Shown: positions 1 to 9,611, counted from the stretch's first letter. The stretch: 52,684 nt of DNA from Domibacillus robiginosus (GCF_000966195.1 NZ_LAHL01000032.1:1-52684), one strand, 5' to 3'. The notes: a model not told the origin generated them from the sequence alone. Program-made: numbers and translations.

Positions 1-12
1 ATCCGGGTATTT

Positions 13-918
13 TTATGAAAGTATATTTCTCATATCCATCGGCATGGGCATTGTAAGGCGAATCGGCATTTCCGTTACAGGATGGCGAAACGACAGCAAG
101 CCACAATGAAGTGCCTGTCTTTTTATACGGTTCCTGCTGCCGCCATATAAATCATCACCTGCAAGCGGATGACCAAGATGAGCCAGGTGAACACGAATTT
201 GGTGGGTACGCCCAGTTTCCGGTTTAACAGCCACATGAGCAAATTCGGTGTACTGATGGATAAGCCGATAACCAGTGCGAGCGTATTGACCATCTTCGCG
301 TACCATTCGTTCAATAATACTGTCGTCCCTGCGTCCGATAGGCGCTTCAACAAAACCGGATACTTCCGTAAACGTGCCTTCTGCCAGTGCTTCGTATTGA
401 CGGAACACCTTTTTTTGCTTTTGCATTTCAGACATCAGGTGATGCACGTACCGATTCTTCGCTGCCAGTACAATACCGGATGTATCCCGGTCCAGACGGG
501 TGACAATATGCACTGTTGCCTGCAGGCCCTGCTCTTTGTACACCCAGAGCAGACCGGAGGCAAGAGAACCAGACGGGTGCTCACGTGATGGAATTGTATT
601 CATGCCTGCTGGTTTGGCTACAGCGATCAGCAGGCTGTCTTCAAACAAAATCGGCAGATCAATCGGCTCCGCTTCTATTCCATCTGATGGCACCTCGGGC
701 GGAAACACCACTCGGACTTTATCTCCTGCAGCGAGCACATGGCGTACATTTACTTCGCGGCCGTTTACCTGGATCAGCCCGCCTGCAAATTTAATATCCG
801 TTAAAGCACGTTTTGAAATCGCTTTTTGTGCCAAAAAGGTACGGAGCAGCATTCCACCTTCATCCGCTATCCAGTTCAGTTCAAACGGAGTCCCTTTAAC
901 TGCTGACAAAGGAATCAT
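13..918 (-). CDS. RluD/RluA-family 23S rRNA pseudouridine synthase (YjbO-like)
   Basis: Pseudouridine synthase of about 301 residues, expected to isomerise specific uridines in structured RNA. The N-terminal 70 residues look like an S4 RNA-binding domain. The catalytic loop RLDRDTSG lies near residues 141-148 and contains the nucleophilic Asp. A later segment, [25 protein letters not shown] (shown as motif [10 protein letters not shown]), is the conserved family core. I chose the ATG at 918, which has AAAAGGG upstream, over a TTG at 978 without a ribosome site. The start overlaps the end of nadK by 23 nt, so the pair is translationally coupled. Order relQ-nadK-yjbO is the same as in B. subtilis. 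The exact RNA target cannot be told from sequence. Confidence 0.9.
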   Translation of the reverse strand: MIPLSAVKGTPFELNWIADEGGMLLRTFLAQKAISKRALTDIKFAGGLIQVNGREVNVRHVLAAGDKVRVVFPPEVPSDGIEAEPIDLPILFEDSLLIAVAKPAGMNTIPSREHPSGSLASGLLWVYKEQGLQATVHIVTRLDRDTSGIVLAAKNRYVHHLMSEMQKQKKVFRQYEALAEGTFTEVSGFVEAPIGRRDDSIIERMVREDGQYARTGYRLIHQYTEFAHVAVKPETGRTHQIRVHLAHLGHPLAGDDLYGGSRNRIKRQALHCGLLSFRHPVTEMPIRLTMPMPMDMRNILS

Positions 919-1690
919 GCACCCTTTTCCAAAATGGGAACGGACGAAAACGGGCAAAGCGGATTTTTTCAGTAGCAACCCGGTATTGAATTGACTTGAC
1001 GTCTTTATGCAGGATGGTTAAATGATCGATTGTGACAAGAAAATCAGGCCGGTTAACTGGTTTTAAAATACATGTGTGATGGGCCGGTAAAATAAGTGGC
1101 GAGCCGACAGTCCGGAATACACGGTTATTAATCGACGCCATTTCTGCAAGCTGCAGCGCACGAATTGACGGATGCAAAATAGCCCCGCCAAGCGCTTTGT
1201 TATAGGCAGTACTGCCAGATGGTGTTGATACGCACAGCCCGTCACCACGAAACCTTTCAAACTGCTCGCCACGAATTTCTACATCCATCACAAGTGTTCC
1301 ATCTACGCTTTTTACAGTCGATTCGTTCAACGCGAGATAACGTGTTTCTTTACCGCCATCCTGGTAACGAATGATGGCTTCAAGAAGCGGATATTCAATA
1401 ATCTGGTACGGTGTCCGTGCGATAGCAATTACCAGCTTTTCAATTTCATCCGGTGTCCAGTCTGCATAAAAACCAAGATGTCCAGTATGCACACCAACAA
1501 ATGCCGTTTTATCGAGACGTCCGCTATATCGGTGGAAAGCGTAAAGAAGTGTTCCGTCCCCTCCAACCGAAATCACGATATCCGGCTCGTTTTCGTCATA
1601 CGTTAATTTAAAATCCGTCAAGTAATTGCGGATCTTATGCATTAGTGCATTGGACTTGGCGTCCCCTTTTGATGTAATCGCAAACTTCAT
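896..1690 (-). CDS. nadK: NAD kinase
   Basis: ATP-NAD kinase of 264 residues that phosphorylates NAD to NADP in the cytoplasm. The GGDGT motif is at residues 43-47, the conserved NES is in ALNESTV, and the STPSGSTAY substrate-binding motif is in the middle of the protein; all three are intact. Length matches the compact Bacillus form (YjbN/NadF). The ribosome site is AGGGGTGAGG just before the ATG. It sits 26 nt downstream of relQ and overlaps the pseudouridine synthase gene, so the three probably share a transcript. Confidence 0.96.
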   Translation of the reverse strand: MKFAITSKGDAKSNALMHKIRNYLTDFKLTYDENEPDIVISVGGDGTLLYAFHRYSGRLDKTAFVGVHTGHLGFYADWTPDEIEKLVIAIARTPYQIIEYPLLEAIIRYQDGGKETRYLALNESTVKSVDGTLVMDVEIRGEQFERFRGDGLCVSTPSGSTAYNKALGGAILHPSIRALQLAEMASINNRVFRTVGSPLILPAHHTCILKPVNRPDFLVTIDHLTILHKDVKSIQYRVATEKIRFARFRPFPFWKRVHDSFVSS

Positions 1691-1716
1691 TCTGCCTCAC
1701 CCCTGCCGATTAGTAG

Positions 1717-2334
1717 TTATTCTTTTTTCTTTGTGAAAAACAGCTGTGCTTCTTGAATTTCTTCTCGGATCAAGGACATTTCCTCATCCAGACGGAAAGC
1801 AGCCTCTGCCGCACGCTGCAGTCTTGTTTGAATTTCTTCTGGAAAATCGCCGTTGTATTTGTAATTCAGTGAATGCTCGATTGTTGCCCAAAAGTTCATG
1901 GCCAGCGTCCGGATTTGAATTTCAGCAAGCAGCTTTCGCTCTCCATGAATGGTTTGAACGGGATATTCAATCACCACATGATAAGACCGATAGCCGCTTG
2001 GCTTTTTATGAGAAATATAATCTTTTTCTTCGATAATTTTAAAGTCTTTCCGTTTTCGCAAAATGGTGACGACGTTTTTGATATCATCTACAAACTGGCA
2101 CATCATACGTAATCCGGCAATGTCCTGCATATCCTGCTGAATACGCTCTATCGGAATTCGCTTTGTTTCCATTTTGTCTAAAATACTCGGAACTGGCTTA
2201 ACCCGCCCTGTTACAAATTCAATTGGGGAACGATCATCTTCAATTACAAACTGCTTACGGATGCCCCTCAGCTTCACTTTCAACTCTTCTACTGCCTGCT
2301 TGTAAGGTGCTAAAAACTCATCCCAGTTGTCCAT
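1717..2334 (-). CDS. relQ: Small alarmone synthetase RelQ (GTP pyrophosphokinase, YjbM)
   Basis: Short (p)ppGpp synthetase of 205 residues that transfers pyrophosphate from ATP to GTP/GDP. It contains only the RelA/SpoT synthetase domain: the HKKPSGYRSYHVV segment (G-loop like) and AEIQIRTLAMNFWATIEH (the EIQIRT motif) are visible. There is no HD hydrolase, TGS or ACT domain, which separates it from full-length Rel. The C-terminal helices (residues about 160-205) are rich in Arg/Glu, as in the tetramer-forming tail of the SAS1 class. GGAGGGC precedes the ATG. The gene follows yjbL by 15 nt and precedes nadK. Confidence 0.95.
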   Translation of the reverse strand: MDNWDEFLAPYKQAVEELKVKLRGIRKQFVIEDDRSPIEFVTGRVKPVPSILDKMETKRIPIERIQQDMQDIAGLRMMCQFVDDIKNVVTILRKRKDFKIIEEKDYISHKKPSGYRSYHVVIEYPVQTIHGERKLLAEIQIRTLAMNFWATIEHSLNYKYNGDFPEEIQTRLQRAAEAAFRLDEEMSLIREEIQEAQLFFTKKKE

Positions 2335-2349
2335 ACATGGTGCCCTCCA

Positions 2350-2730
2350 TCAGCGCTGTTCGGCGAAAAAAACACGTTCCACTTTCTCTACCATCTCTTC
2401 ACCGTAGTTGCTATTTCCTTCAATATTGACGAGCAGGTCGTTCATTTCTTCATAAAACGATTCAAGTAAAAACGTACCATCTGTTCCAGCTGCTTCAATC
2501 GGATAACGACTGTCAAGAGCCCGCTTCACTTCTTTCCATGTACTTTCATGCACATATAAATATACATAGCCCGGCTCTGCTTCCGCCAAATACACAAAAG
2601 CCGCAGCGTCTGAATCCGTAATCACCTGATGGACCGGCTTCAGGTGTGTTATCTCTACGTCTTCTTCTGATACAAGACGAAGTGTTTCGCCGACCCATTC
2701 TGTTTTTGTAAAATGCCATTTCGTTCTCAT
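2350..2730 (-). CDS. yjbL: UPF0738 family protein (YjbL-like)
   Basis: Uncharacterised cytoplasmic protein of 126 residues. It is placed as YjbL by position (between yjbK and relQ, as in B. subtilis) and by a recognisable block DSDAAAFVYLAEAE plus the C-terminal NIEGNSNYGEEMVEKVE. No catalytic motif, signal peptide or membrane helix is seen. The ribosome site is GGAG in AAAGGAGAAG before the ATG. It is the first gene of the minus-strand yjbL-relQ-nadK-yjbO run and is divergent from yjbK. Function unknown. Confidence 0.8.
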   Translation of the reverse strand: MRTKWHFTKTEWVGETLRLVSEEDVEITHLKPVHQVITDSDAAAFVYLAEAEPGYVYLYVHESTWKEVKRALDSRYPIEAAGTDGTFLLESFYEEMNDLLVNIEGNSNYGEEMVEKVERVFFAEQR

Positions 2731-2860
2731 TTTTCACTTCTCCTTTAGAACAACCGTTCATTCAAAACTTCGTAAACATTTTACCACATTTTGCTCTTTC
2801 AAACACCGTTCGAACAGGATACAATAAAAGAAGAACATTATGGAAAATGAGGCGGACACG

Positions 2861-3433
2861 ATGAACGAAGAAATTGAAATTGAATTTAAATGTGTAGTTA
2901 CGAAGGCTCAGTTTGATGATCTTGTCGCCGCTTTTAATCCGGAACCGTTTCGGCATCAGTCCAATCACTATTTTGATACAATCGATTTTTTGCTTAAAGA
3001 AGCTGGCTCCGCACTTCGCATTCGTGAAAAAGGCGGACGGGCAGAAATGACGCTGAAGGAGCCAGCTGAAACTGGACTTTTGGAATCAACCGTTTCATTG
3101 TCACAAGACGAAGTAAAGGACGCCTTATCTGGCAGCCTTCCACATAATAAAGTCATCAACCGGGCTGCTGAGCGTGCTGGCTCTGCCCGCTTTGTTCATT
3201 TTGGCACACTTTCGACAACACGGGCAGAAATGACCTATAAGGATGGCCTGCTCGTTTTTGATCATAGCACTTATCTCGGGCAAGAAGATTACGAGATTGA
3301 ATACGAAGCAAAGGATGCTTCAGGAGAAGATGTGTTTCATCAGCTTTTGACGAAATATGGCATCGACTACAAACCGGCTGAAAATAAAATCCGCCGTTTT
3401 TATCATGCACTTACACAACATGGGGGAAACTAA
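2861..3433 (+). CDS. yjbK: CYTH-domain triphosphate-binding protein (YjbK)
   Basis: CYTH-family (triphosphate tunnel metalloenzyme) protein of 190 residues. The signature EIEIEFK at residues 4-10 (ExExK type) is at the N terminus. Alternating acidic and basic strands follow: RIREKG, MTLKEP, YEIEYEAK, and the C-terminal NKIRRFYHAL. Family members bind or hydrolyse triphosphate compounds, but the substrate of this one is unknown. I chose ATG 2861 over 2840 because GAGG lies 9 nt upstream and the protein then begins directly at the signature. yjbJ starts 4 nt after the stop, so they are cotranscribed. Confidence 0.9.
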   Translation: MNEEIEIEFKCVVTKAQFDDLVAAFNPEPFRHQSNHYFDTIDFLLKEAGSALRIREKGGRAEMTLKEPAETGLLESTVSLSQDEVKDALSGSLPHNKVINRAAERAGSARFVHFGTLSTTRAEMTYKDGLLVFDHSTYLGQEDYEIEYEAKDASGEDVFHQLLTKYGIDYKPAENKIRRFYHALTQHGGN

Positions 3434-3437
3434 CAAC

Positions 3438-4058
3438 GTGGATACAAACTTTTTCAACACGATGATCAATACAACTGTCGCTAAAGCCGCCGGAACCGGA
3501 AACACTTCTCCATTCTCCTCCGCGGCTGGGACAAGCGCTGTATTTGGCTCTATTTTACAGCAGGCACTGGCACAGGGACTTGACATTATTCAAGCAGGAA
3601 CAGCCGATACTGTACGGGCTGCTTCTGCAACGCAGCCAGCCCTTGTCACAAAAGCCGGTGCAGATGTAATGACTGCACCGAAAACAAATTTTGATGATAT
3701 CATCACCCGGGCAGCCGAAAAGTATAATGTACCAAAAAAACTAATTCAATCTGTTATTAAACAGGAGTCAAATTTTAATCCAAATGCGGTCAGCTATGTA
3801 GGAGCAACAGGTCTTATGCAATTAATGCCAGGCACCGCAAGCTACCTTGGTGTTCAAAACTCAAAAGATCCAGAACAGAATGTATTTGGCGGAACAAAAT
3901 ACCTGCGCCAGATGCTTGATATGTTTGATGGAGACATTTCACTGGCGCTTGCTGCATATAATGCAGGGCCGGGCAATGTAAAAAAACACGGCGGAATCCC
4001 GCCATTTAGCGAAACACAAAACTATGTAAAAAAAGTAACCGGCTACTACAATGCGTAG
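3438..4058 (+). CDS. yjbJ: Lytic transglycosylase, SLT domain (YjbJ-like)
   Basis: Lytic murein transglycosylase of about 206 residues that would cleave peptidoglycan glycan strands. The C-terminal SLT domain shows the catalytic Glu in SVIKQESNFNPNAVS, followed by GATGLMQLMPGTA and LALAAYNAGPGNV. The N-terminal 85 residues are Ala/Thr-rich and low in complexity; no clear signal peptide is seen. I chose GTG 3438 because GGGGG lies about 11 nt upstream and it directly follows the yjbK stop; an in-frame ATG at 3420 would overlap yjbK. The last codons form the left arm of a terminator. Confidence 0.85.
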   Translation: MDTNFFNTMINTTVAKAAGTGNTSPFSSAAGTSAVFGSILQQALAQGLDIIQAGTADTVRAASATQPALVTKAGADVMTAPKTNFDDIITRAAEKYNVPKKLIQSVIKQESNFNPNAVSYVGATGLMQLMPGTASYLGVQNSKDPEQNVFGGTKYLRQMLDMFDGDISLALAAYNAGPGNVKKHGGIPPFSETQNYVKKVTGYYNA

Positions 4059-4072
4059 AGCCGGTTTTTTTT
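4037..4072 (+). terminator. Intrinsic terminator overlapping the yjbJ stop
   Basis: ACCGGCT and AGCCGGT arms with extra TAC/GTA pairing, then a run of eight T. The left arm lies in the last sense codons of yjbJ. Confidence 0.8.
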
Positions 4073-4178
4073 AAAGAAAAGGAATGTTTTGGAGTTATCT
4101 CCTCAATCCTATCATTTGTTTTATGTCGAAAGCCTTGTTAAAATGAAGATACATTAAGAGGAAAAAGGAGTCACGTTT

Positions 4179-4577
4179 ATGGCCGAGCAATCCAATGTTC
4201 CATACGACATCATTGGTGGGAAACAGCTTTCAGAACTGGTGGACGTTTTTTACAGCCGCGTTTCGCAGCATCCGGATCTTGCGCCGATTTTTCCCGATGA
4301 TTTAACGGAAACTGCCCGAAAGCAGAAGCAGTTTTTAACTCAATTTCTAGGTGGACCAAGCCTTTATACAGATGAACACGGGCACCCGATGCTCCGGGCA
4401 CGCCATTTACCGTTTCCTATTACGCCAGTGCGCGCAGAAGCCTGGCTTGAATGCATGAAAGCGGCAATGGATGATGTGCAATTAACCGGTGAATTGCGTG
4501 CTTTCTTTTTTGAACGACTTAAACAAACGGCTTTTCATATGGTGAACCAGCCGAATGATAAGGGTGATGCTTTGTGA
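4179..4577 (+). CDS. yjbI: Group II truncated haemoglobin (YjbI-like)
   Basis: Truncated 2-on-2 globin of 132 residues, expected to bind haem and O2. Visible hallmarks are Tyr25 in VFYSRV (B10), the conserved QKQFLTQFLGGPSLY helix, proximal His76 in RARHLPF, and Trp89 (G8), typical of group II. GAGGAAAAAGGAG precedes the ATG. It overlaps spxH by 4 nt. In B. subtilis the same globin also sits directly before yjbH (spxH), so co-expression of the globin with the thiol-stress adaptor seems conserved; a role in protecting SpxH from oxidation has been proposed for such pairs. Confidence 0.93.
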   Translation: MAEQSNVPYDIIGGKQLSELVDVFYSRVSQHPDLAPIFPDDLTETARKQKQFLTQFLGGPSLYTDEHGHPMLRARHLPFPITPVRAEAWLECMKAAMDDVQLTGELRAFFFERLKQTAFHMVNQPNDKGDAL

Positions 4578-5407
4578 ATTCGATGCAACTGCCTGAACGG
4601 ATTTGCTCTGCCCGGCAAAAGCCTCTTGAACTCTATGTATTTATTGATCCTTTATGTTCAGAATGCTGGGCACTCGATCCACTTATTCGAAAGCTGCAGA
4701 TAGAATATGGCCATTATTTTAAGTTAAAACAAGTGTTAACCGGCAAGCTGACTGCTTTGAATACGAGTAAGCCCCTTCTTGCAGTGGAGCGGGGCGGAAG
4801 CGGTCTCGCCTGTGAGGAATCCATTTGGATGGAAGAAACGGTGGAATCTCCTTTTCTAGCATCTATTGCGATCAAAGCAGCTGAGCTGCAGGGAAAGCGG
4901 GCTGGCAGTAAGTTTCTTCGGAAAATTCAAGAACAATTGTTTTTAGACAAAGAAAACATAGCCGATCTAGCTGTACTCACCCGGTGTGCTGAAGAAGCAG
5001 GACTTGATAAAAAAGAGTTTTTAAATGATATTTATTCAGCCGGTGCAACCAAGGCTTTTCAATGTGATTTGGCCATTACTTGTGAGATGGATGTAGACGA
5101 GGCGCCGACAATTGTATTTTTTAATGAACGCATTGAAGATGAAGGCATTAAAATTTCTGGACTTTATTCATACGATATTTATGTTCAGATTTTGCAGGAA
5201 ATTTTAGAAGAAATTCCGGAGCCTCTTGCTCCGCCTTCGCTTGAAGAGTTCATGCAGTATTTTCGTATAGCGGCGACGAGTGAGATAAGAGGGGTTTATG
5301 ATTGGACAGACACGCAAACAGAATGCGAAATGAAAAAGCTGCTCCTGCAGCGTAAAGTCCGGAAAATCAACACAAAGTGTGGCGCTTTCTGGGAATATAC
5401 TCAATAA
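4574..5407 (+). CDS. spxH: ClpXP adaptor protein SpxH (YjbH), thioredoxin-like
   Basis: Adaptor of 277 residues that presents Spx to ClpXP for degradation. It has a DsbA/FrnE-like thioredoxin fold: the N-terminal IDPLCSECWALDP carries a CxxC pair at Cys28 and Cys31. The helical insertion and C-terminal extension match YjbH. The GTG start at 4574 overlaps the globin stop and has AAGGGTG 8 nt upstream; an in-frame ATG at 4583 is the alternative. Its target gene spx and the ClpCP adaptor gene mecA lie about 4 kb away. Two strong hairpins follow the stop. Confidence 0.93.
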   Translation: MNSMQLPERICSARQKPLELYVFIDPLCSECWALDPLIRKLQIEYGHYFKLKQVLTGKLTALNTSKPLLAVERGGSGLACEESIWMEETVESPFLASIAIKAAELQGKRAGSKFLRKIQEQLFLDKENIADLAVLTRCAEEAGLDKKEFLNDIYSAGATKAFQCDLAITCEMDVDEAPTIVFFNERIEDEGIKISGLYSYDIYVQILQEILEEIPEPLAPPSLEEFMQYFRIAATSEIRGVYDWTDTQTECEMKKLLLQRKVRKINTKCGAFWEYTQ

Positions 5408-5436
5408 AAACGCCAGCATCCAATGCTGGCGTTTTT
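5406..5436. terminator. Terminator after spxH
   Basis: Perfect 14-bp arms (AAAAACGCCAGCAT / ATGCTGGCGTTTTT) with a 3-nt loop. The hairpin is symmetric and could work on both strands. Confidence 0.9.
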
Positions 5437-5450
5437 ATTGTCTTTAAACA

Positions 5451-5480
5451 GAAAAAGCTCCGCCGAAGCGGAGCTTTTTC
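5451..5480. terminator. Second, tandem terminator
   Basis: Perfect 13-bp arms (GAAAAAGCTCCGC / GCGGAGCTTTTTC) around CGAA, 14 nt after the first hairpin. It faces the 3' end of pepF and is symmetric enough to stop both convergent transcripts. Confidence 0.85.
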
Positions 5481-5653
5481 CTACGAACAAAGGGGATGGG
5501 AGAAATTTTTCACGGTCAAACAAAGGGGTATATGTTTGTTTGTGATCAACTTCACGACCTCATCGTATCATGTATGGCACATTTTTTGCAAGACATGACT
5601 CTTCAGTTCACAAAATCGACATAATAATGGATTTGACAGCGTTAACTTACAAA

Positions 5654-7468
5654 TCAACCCAGCAATTTTTCCATTTCATCCAGTGTTTCTTCGAATACGC
5701 GGCAGGCTGCTTCAATAGGCGCAGCTTCCGTCATATCCACACCTGCACGCTTCAATACTTCAATTGGATCGGCAGAGCTTCCTGCTTTTAGGAACTCATT
5801 AATGTACCGCTGGGCAGCCGGCTCGCCGTCTTTTAAAATTTGTGAAGACAAAGCGATTGCTGCGCTTAAGCCAGTCGCATACTGATAGACATAATAATTA
5901 TAATAGAAATGTGGAATACGTGCCCATTCAAGCGCAATTTCTTCGTCAATCACCATGTCGTCTCCGAAATATTTTTTATTTAGTTCGTAATACGCTTCGC
6001 TCAAACCTTCCGCGGTCAAAGCTTCTCCTTTTTGCGCTTTTTCATGCACCAGATGTTCAAATTCTGCAAACATCGTCTGACGGAAAACAGTCCCGCGGAA
6101 TGTTTCCAGAAAATGATTCAGCAGGTAAATACGTTTTTTCTCATCATCTGTTGTTTTCAGCAGATAATCGTTTAAAATCGACTCATTACATGTAGAGGCT
6201 ACTTCTGCTACGAAAATAGAATAATCCCCGTAAATATATGGCTGATTTTCGCGCGTATAATAGCTGTGAATACTATGACCAAATTCGTGTGCCAGCGTAA
6301 ACAGGTTGTTCACATTATCCTGCCAGTTCATTAGCACATATGGATTCGTGCCATAAGCACCTGAAGAATAAGCACCACTTCTCTTGCCTTTATTTTCAAC
6401 TACATCGACCCAGCGGCTTTCCAGCCCTTTTGTTAAAATATCGTTGTACTCTTTTCCAAGCGGCTGTAAACCTTTTTGAAGCCATTCTTTCGCTTCATCA
6501 TACGTTACGTCAAACTTGCCTTCCGCTACAAGCGGTGTGTACAAATCATACATATGCAATTCATCAAGACCAAGTACTCGCTTACGCAGCGCTACATAAC
6601 GGTGAAGTAGCGGCAAATTTTGATTGATTGTAGAAACTAAATTGTCATATACGGCTTCCGGAATATGATTACGTGAAAGAGCTGCCTCACGCGCACTTTT
6701 ATAATGACGTACGCCAGCAGAAAAGTTATCGCGTTTCACCTGGCCAGATAGTGTCGAAGCAAATGTATTTTTAAATTTCCCGTAGGTTGCATATACGGCT
6801 TTGAATGCGTCTTCACGAACGCGTCGATCAGACGACTCTAAAAATCGAACATAATTACCATGTGTAATTTGTACGCTTTCTCCATTTTCATCCTGGATGA
6901 CTGGAAATTCAAGGTCCGCATTGTTTAGCATACCAAAGGTGGTACTCGACGAGCCCAGTACATCCGACGCCTGTGCCAGCAGATTTTCTTCTGCTGCGGA
7001 CAAAACGTGCGGACGCTGTTTGTTCAAGTCATCGAGCACTTTTTTATATAGCTGAAGCGGTTCATAAGAGGCAACAAACTCATTGACCTTTTTTTCTTCA
7101 ATAGATAAAATTTCTGGATCAGCAAATGAAAGCGCTCCGGCAATTTGTGTGTATAGCATTTTTGCCCGGTCATTCATACCCTGATAGTGAGCATTTTGTG
7201 TGTCTTCGTCATAACGCATATGTGCATACGTATATAAGCGGCCCATTCTCTCAAGCAGTACATCCTGCCAGGAGAAAAAAGCATGCATCTGCTCTGCACT
7301 TTCACCGAGTGTTCCTTTGTATGAAGACGCTTCTCCTGCTAGCGCCTGTAGCGCTTTGAATTCCTCTTCCCACTCTTCGTCTGTTGCAAAAATATCTTCA
7401 AGACGCCATTTTAGCTCTTCCGGTACCTCGGAGCGAGCCGGAAGCTGTTTTACTGCATTTTCTGCCAT
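5654..7468 (-). CDS. pepF: Oligoendopeptidase F, M3B metallopeptidase
   Basis: Cytoplasmic zinc oligopeptidase of about 604 residues. The HEFGH zinc motif lies near residue 390, in LAHEFGHSIHSYY, followed by the third ligand region in FVAEVASTCNE. Length and motifs match the PepF/M3B family. I chose the ATG at 7468, with AGGAGG 9 nt upstream; a TTG two codons earlier lies too close to the ribosome site. It is directly downstream of coiA, as in B. subtilis, where PepF overproduction affects peptide signals for sporulation. Confidence 0.95.
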   Translation of the reverse strand: MAENAVKQLPARSEVPEELKWRLEDIFATDEEWEEEFKALQALAGEASSYKGTLGESAEQMHAFFSWQDVLLERMGRLYTYAHMRYDEDTQNAHYQGMNDRAKMLYTQIAGALSFADPEILSIEEKKVNEFVASYEPLQLYKKVLDDLNKQRPHVLSAAEENLLAQASDVLGSSSTTFGMLNNADLEFPVIQDENGESVQITHGNYVRFLESSDRRVREDAFKAVYATYGKFKNTFASTLSGQVKRDNFSAGVRHYKSAREAALSRNHIPEAVYDNLVSTINQNLPLLHRYVALRKRVLGLDELHMYDLYTPLVAEGKFDVTYDEAKEWLQKGLQPLGKEYNDILTKGLESRWVDVVENKGKRSGAYSSGAYGTNPYVLMNWQDNVNNLFTLAHEFGHSIHSYYTRENQPYIYGDYSIFVAEVASTCNESILNDYLLKTTDDEKKRIYLLNHFLETFRGTVFRQTMFAEFEHLVHEKAQKGEALTAEGLSEAYYELNKKYFGDDMVIDEEIALEWARIPHFYYNYYVYQYATGLSAAIALSSQILKDGEPAAQRYINEFLKAGSSADPIEVLKRAGVDMTEAAPIEAACRVFEETLDEMEKLLG

Positions 7469-7536
7469 CTTCAAAAACCTCCTTTTATGTATATAACCAT
7501 TCTCCTTCCTAATTATATATTCCTTTGTTTTTCACC

Positions 7537-8661
7537 TCAAAAAATCAGCTTATCAGCGACAATCTCCCCGAATGCTTCTGTAAATAAGGTTTCTTTTTTT
7601 AATTTTACGCCTAGTGAAGGGCTGTCCGGGCTAAGGCTGAGCTGCTTTCCTATTCTCTTAAGCAGCGCTATGTACTCCAATGCAGCCCTTTCTGGTGTTT
7701 TTTCACGAGCAAGCGGCAGCGGCTGCTCTTTCAAGTGACCTAGCTCGATTCGACGCCTGATGGTTTCTTCCGGCGGACGTCTTGGCAGATCCAGCAGCAA
7801 ATAAAATTGCCATTCGATTGGATGATTACGAATCGCTATGCTGCTTTGAACGGGCAGCCCGATTTGTTCTGGTAATAAATATGGATTACGTCCGGCTGCG
7901 TAAACAGCTTGGAAAAAAGGATGCTGGCGACCCTTTCCGAATTGCAGAGACTGGGTTATCCATTTTTGCTTCTGGTCAAAAAACAATGTCAGCTTAAAAC
8001 TAATTTTTTCACCAGCAGACGCAGACGGAGGAAAAGTCATCCTTTCTAAAGGAATAAACCGTTGTTTTGAGAAGCACAGTGTTACAGTTATGGGTACAAT
8101 TTTTTCGTAAATAGTAAATCCCTTTTGTTCCGGACAATAGGATAAAAAGTAAAAACCAAGCTGAGGATGGAAACGCAAAAATAATCGCTGAAAGGGCGTC
8201 AACTTAATATAAGATCCTTTTCGTTCCAATGGCTTGCCGCCGTAGATCCAAAAGGGAATCAGACCGCGTGCTGTATACTTTTCTGTACGCTCTTTAAACA
8301 GTGGAGCAGAAATAGTAGAGCACTGAAATTCAACTGCTATATTCCCCGCTAAAATGTCTGGGCGCTGTGAACCATCTGGCAGGCGCGCTTCTAATTGAGC
8401 GTCTGTTGTTTGCGTAATCCAATGAAATAAATCGGATTTTCCTGTTAAGTGCCTTGGAGATTCAGATTCTGAAAAAGAATTGCATAAAGAGTGGGAAATG
8501 TGGGAAAAATGAGGGATGTTGATGTCTCCTGCTTTAATGATGACAGGACTGCCGCATTGTGGACAGTAATGAGGTTTTTCTTTTAACTGGCTGGCTAACA
8601 ACTTCGCTTCTGGACCCGCCAGCACAACAGGCTCTCCAAGCGCATTTACTGCTGAAAGCAT
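7537..8661 (-). CDS. coiA: Competence protein CoiA
   Basis: CoiA-family protein of 374 residues, required for efficient recombination of transforming DNA. The N terminus has the zinc-ribbon-like HYCPQCGSPVIIKAGDINIPHFSH block (motif CPQCG). A nuclease-like stretch follows, with RPDILAGNIAVEFQCSTIS (the D...ExQ pattern of the family). The rest is poorly conserved, as is usual for CoiA. AAAGGAGCAG precedes the ATG. It lies between mecA and pepF in the standard Bacillus order. ComK, its expected activator, is encoded in this window. Confidence 0.92.
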   Translation of the reverse strand: MLSAVNALGEPVVLAGPEAKLLASQLKEKPHYCPQCGSPVIIKAGDINIPHFSHISHSLCNSFSESESPRHLTGKSDLFHWITQTTDAQLEARLPDGSQRPDILAGNIAVEFQCSTISAPLFKERTEKYTARGLIPFWIYGGKPLERKGSYIKLTPFQRLFLRFHPQLGFYFLSYCPEQKGFTIYEKIVPITVTLCFSKQRFIPLERMTFPPSASAGEKISFKLTLFFDQKQKWITQSLQFGKGRQHPFFQAVYAAGRNPYLLPEQIGLPVQSSIAIRNHPIEWQFYLLLDLPRRPPEETIRRRIELGHLKEQPLPLAREKTPERAALEYIALLKRIGKQLSLSPDSPSLGVKLKKETLFTEAFGEIVADKLIF

Positions 8662-8721
8662 TTTATCTGCTCCTTTCTATACCATACCATTCGACATACG
8701 AATCGAGTCCTCCTTTTTTTT

Positions 8722-8756
8722 ACAAAAAAAAAACACCCTCTTGACAGGTCAAGAGG
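8722..8756 (-). terminator. mecA terminator
   Basis: On the minus strand, CCTCTTGAC-CT-GTCAAGAGG is followed by GTG and a long T run. Confidence 0.9.
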
Positions 8757-8763
8757 ATGCCGA

Positions 8764-9405
8764 TTATGAAAAGTATTGGCGGACGGTCTCGAACACATTT
8801 TCAGGCATGATACATTTTCCATATTCCTGAAGTGTGTGGATCGTCATGCGAGATTCGTGTGTATATTCAAGCAGCATGCTGAGCGCATCGTCGATTTCTT
8901 CTTCCTGGAACCGATCATCGGCAAACTCAACAAACAAATAGTAACGATTTTCATGCGCATACAAGGAAGTGGTTAAATAGTCGAGACCGCCTCGCCTGCT
9001 TAACGCAATTACATCTTCAAAATCGCGGAAGGCAAGAACAAAGTCAAGCGGTGCATCATCTTCTTCCGAACGATCAAAATGCTCGTCAAGCAAATCTTCA
9101 ATTTGCCCGTTCACATCCATTTTATCGCTCGAAAATGGCAATTCCAAGCGCTGTCCATCTTTTGTCAGGTTGGCCTGAGTAACTAAAATCTCCAACCCTT
9201 TATCTAAAGCATGTACCTGTATCCAAAGAGGTCCATCCACTGTAAAATCTTCTTCATCATGGACTTCCTCCATCATATCCCAGAACAGTTCTTCGCTGCG
9301 TTCCCGGTTATACCAGATTTCCTCGCGATCAAAGCCCCGTTCTTCTATATCAACGTATGATATGAAAAACTTCACCGTATTATCATTAATGCGTTCAATT
9401 TCCAT
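8764..9405 (-). CDS. mecA: Adaptor protein MecA
   Basis: ClpC adaptor of 213 residues that targets ComK for ClpCP degradation and stimulates ClpC assembly. The N-terminal substrate-binding domain has the family block GFDREEIWYNRERSEELFWDMMEEVH. An acidic linker (DEHFDRSEEDDAP) is followed by the C-terminal ClpC-binding domain. I chose the ATG at 9405 because GGAAGGGAG lies upstream and the protein then begins MEIERIND, as in other MecA proteins; an ATG at 9426 has no ribosome site. Its substrate ComK is encoded at 33.4-33.9 kb. Confidence 0.95.
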   Translation of the reverse strand: MEIERINDNTVKFFISYVDIEERGFDREEIWYNRERSEELFWDMMEEVHDEEDFTVDGPLWIQVHALDKGLEILVTQANLTKDGQRLELPFSSDKMDVNGQIEDLLDEHFDRSEEDDAPLDFVLAFRDFEDVIALSRRGGLDYLTTSLYAHENRYYLFVEFADDRFQEEEIDDALSMLLEYTHESRMTIHTLQEYGKCIMPENVFETVRQYFS

Positions 9406-9580
9406 TATGCGGTCTCTCCCTTCCATTTAGAGGGTTCACAGGGCTGTGGAAAATATAGTCCCCATCCCTTCCTTCTATTGTATGATAAACAAGGTGTAAA
9501 TGAAAACAGAAAGACTTAGGTGTCTGCACATTCTAACTGAATTTTCTATGTTCTTCAAGCGAAAACGGATAAAAAAATAA

Positions 9581-9611
9581 AAAAATTCCTGCATATCGGG
9601 CAGGAATTTTT
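9581..9611 (-). terminator. spx terminator
   Basis: Perfect 12-bp arms (AAAAATTCCTGC / GCAGGAATTTTT) lie just after the spx stop. Confidence 0.88.

Noticed and set aside
500-994. Plus-strand frame of 164 residues opposite rluD and nadK
   Set aside because: Antisense to two well-supported genes; no start signal or family.
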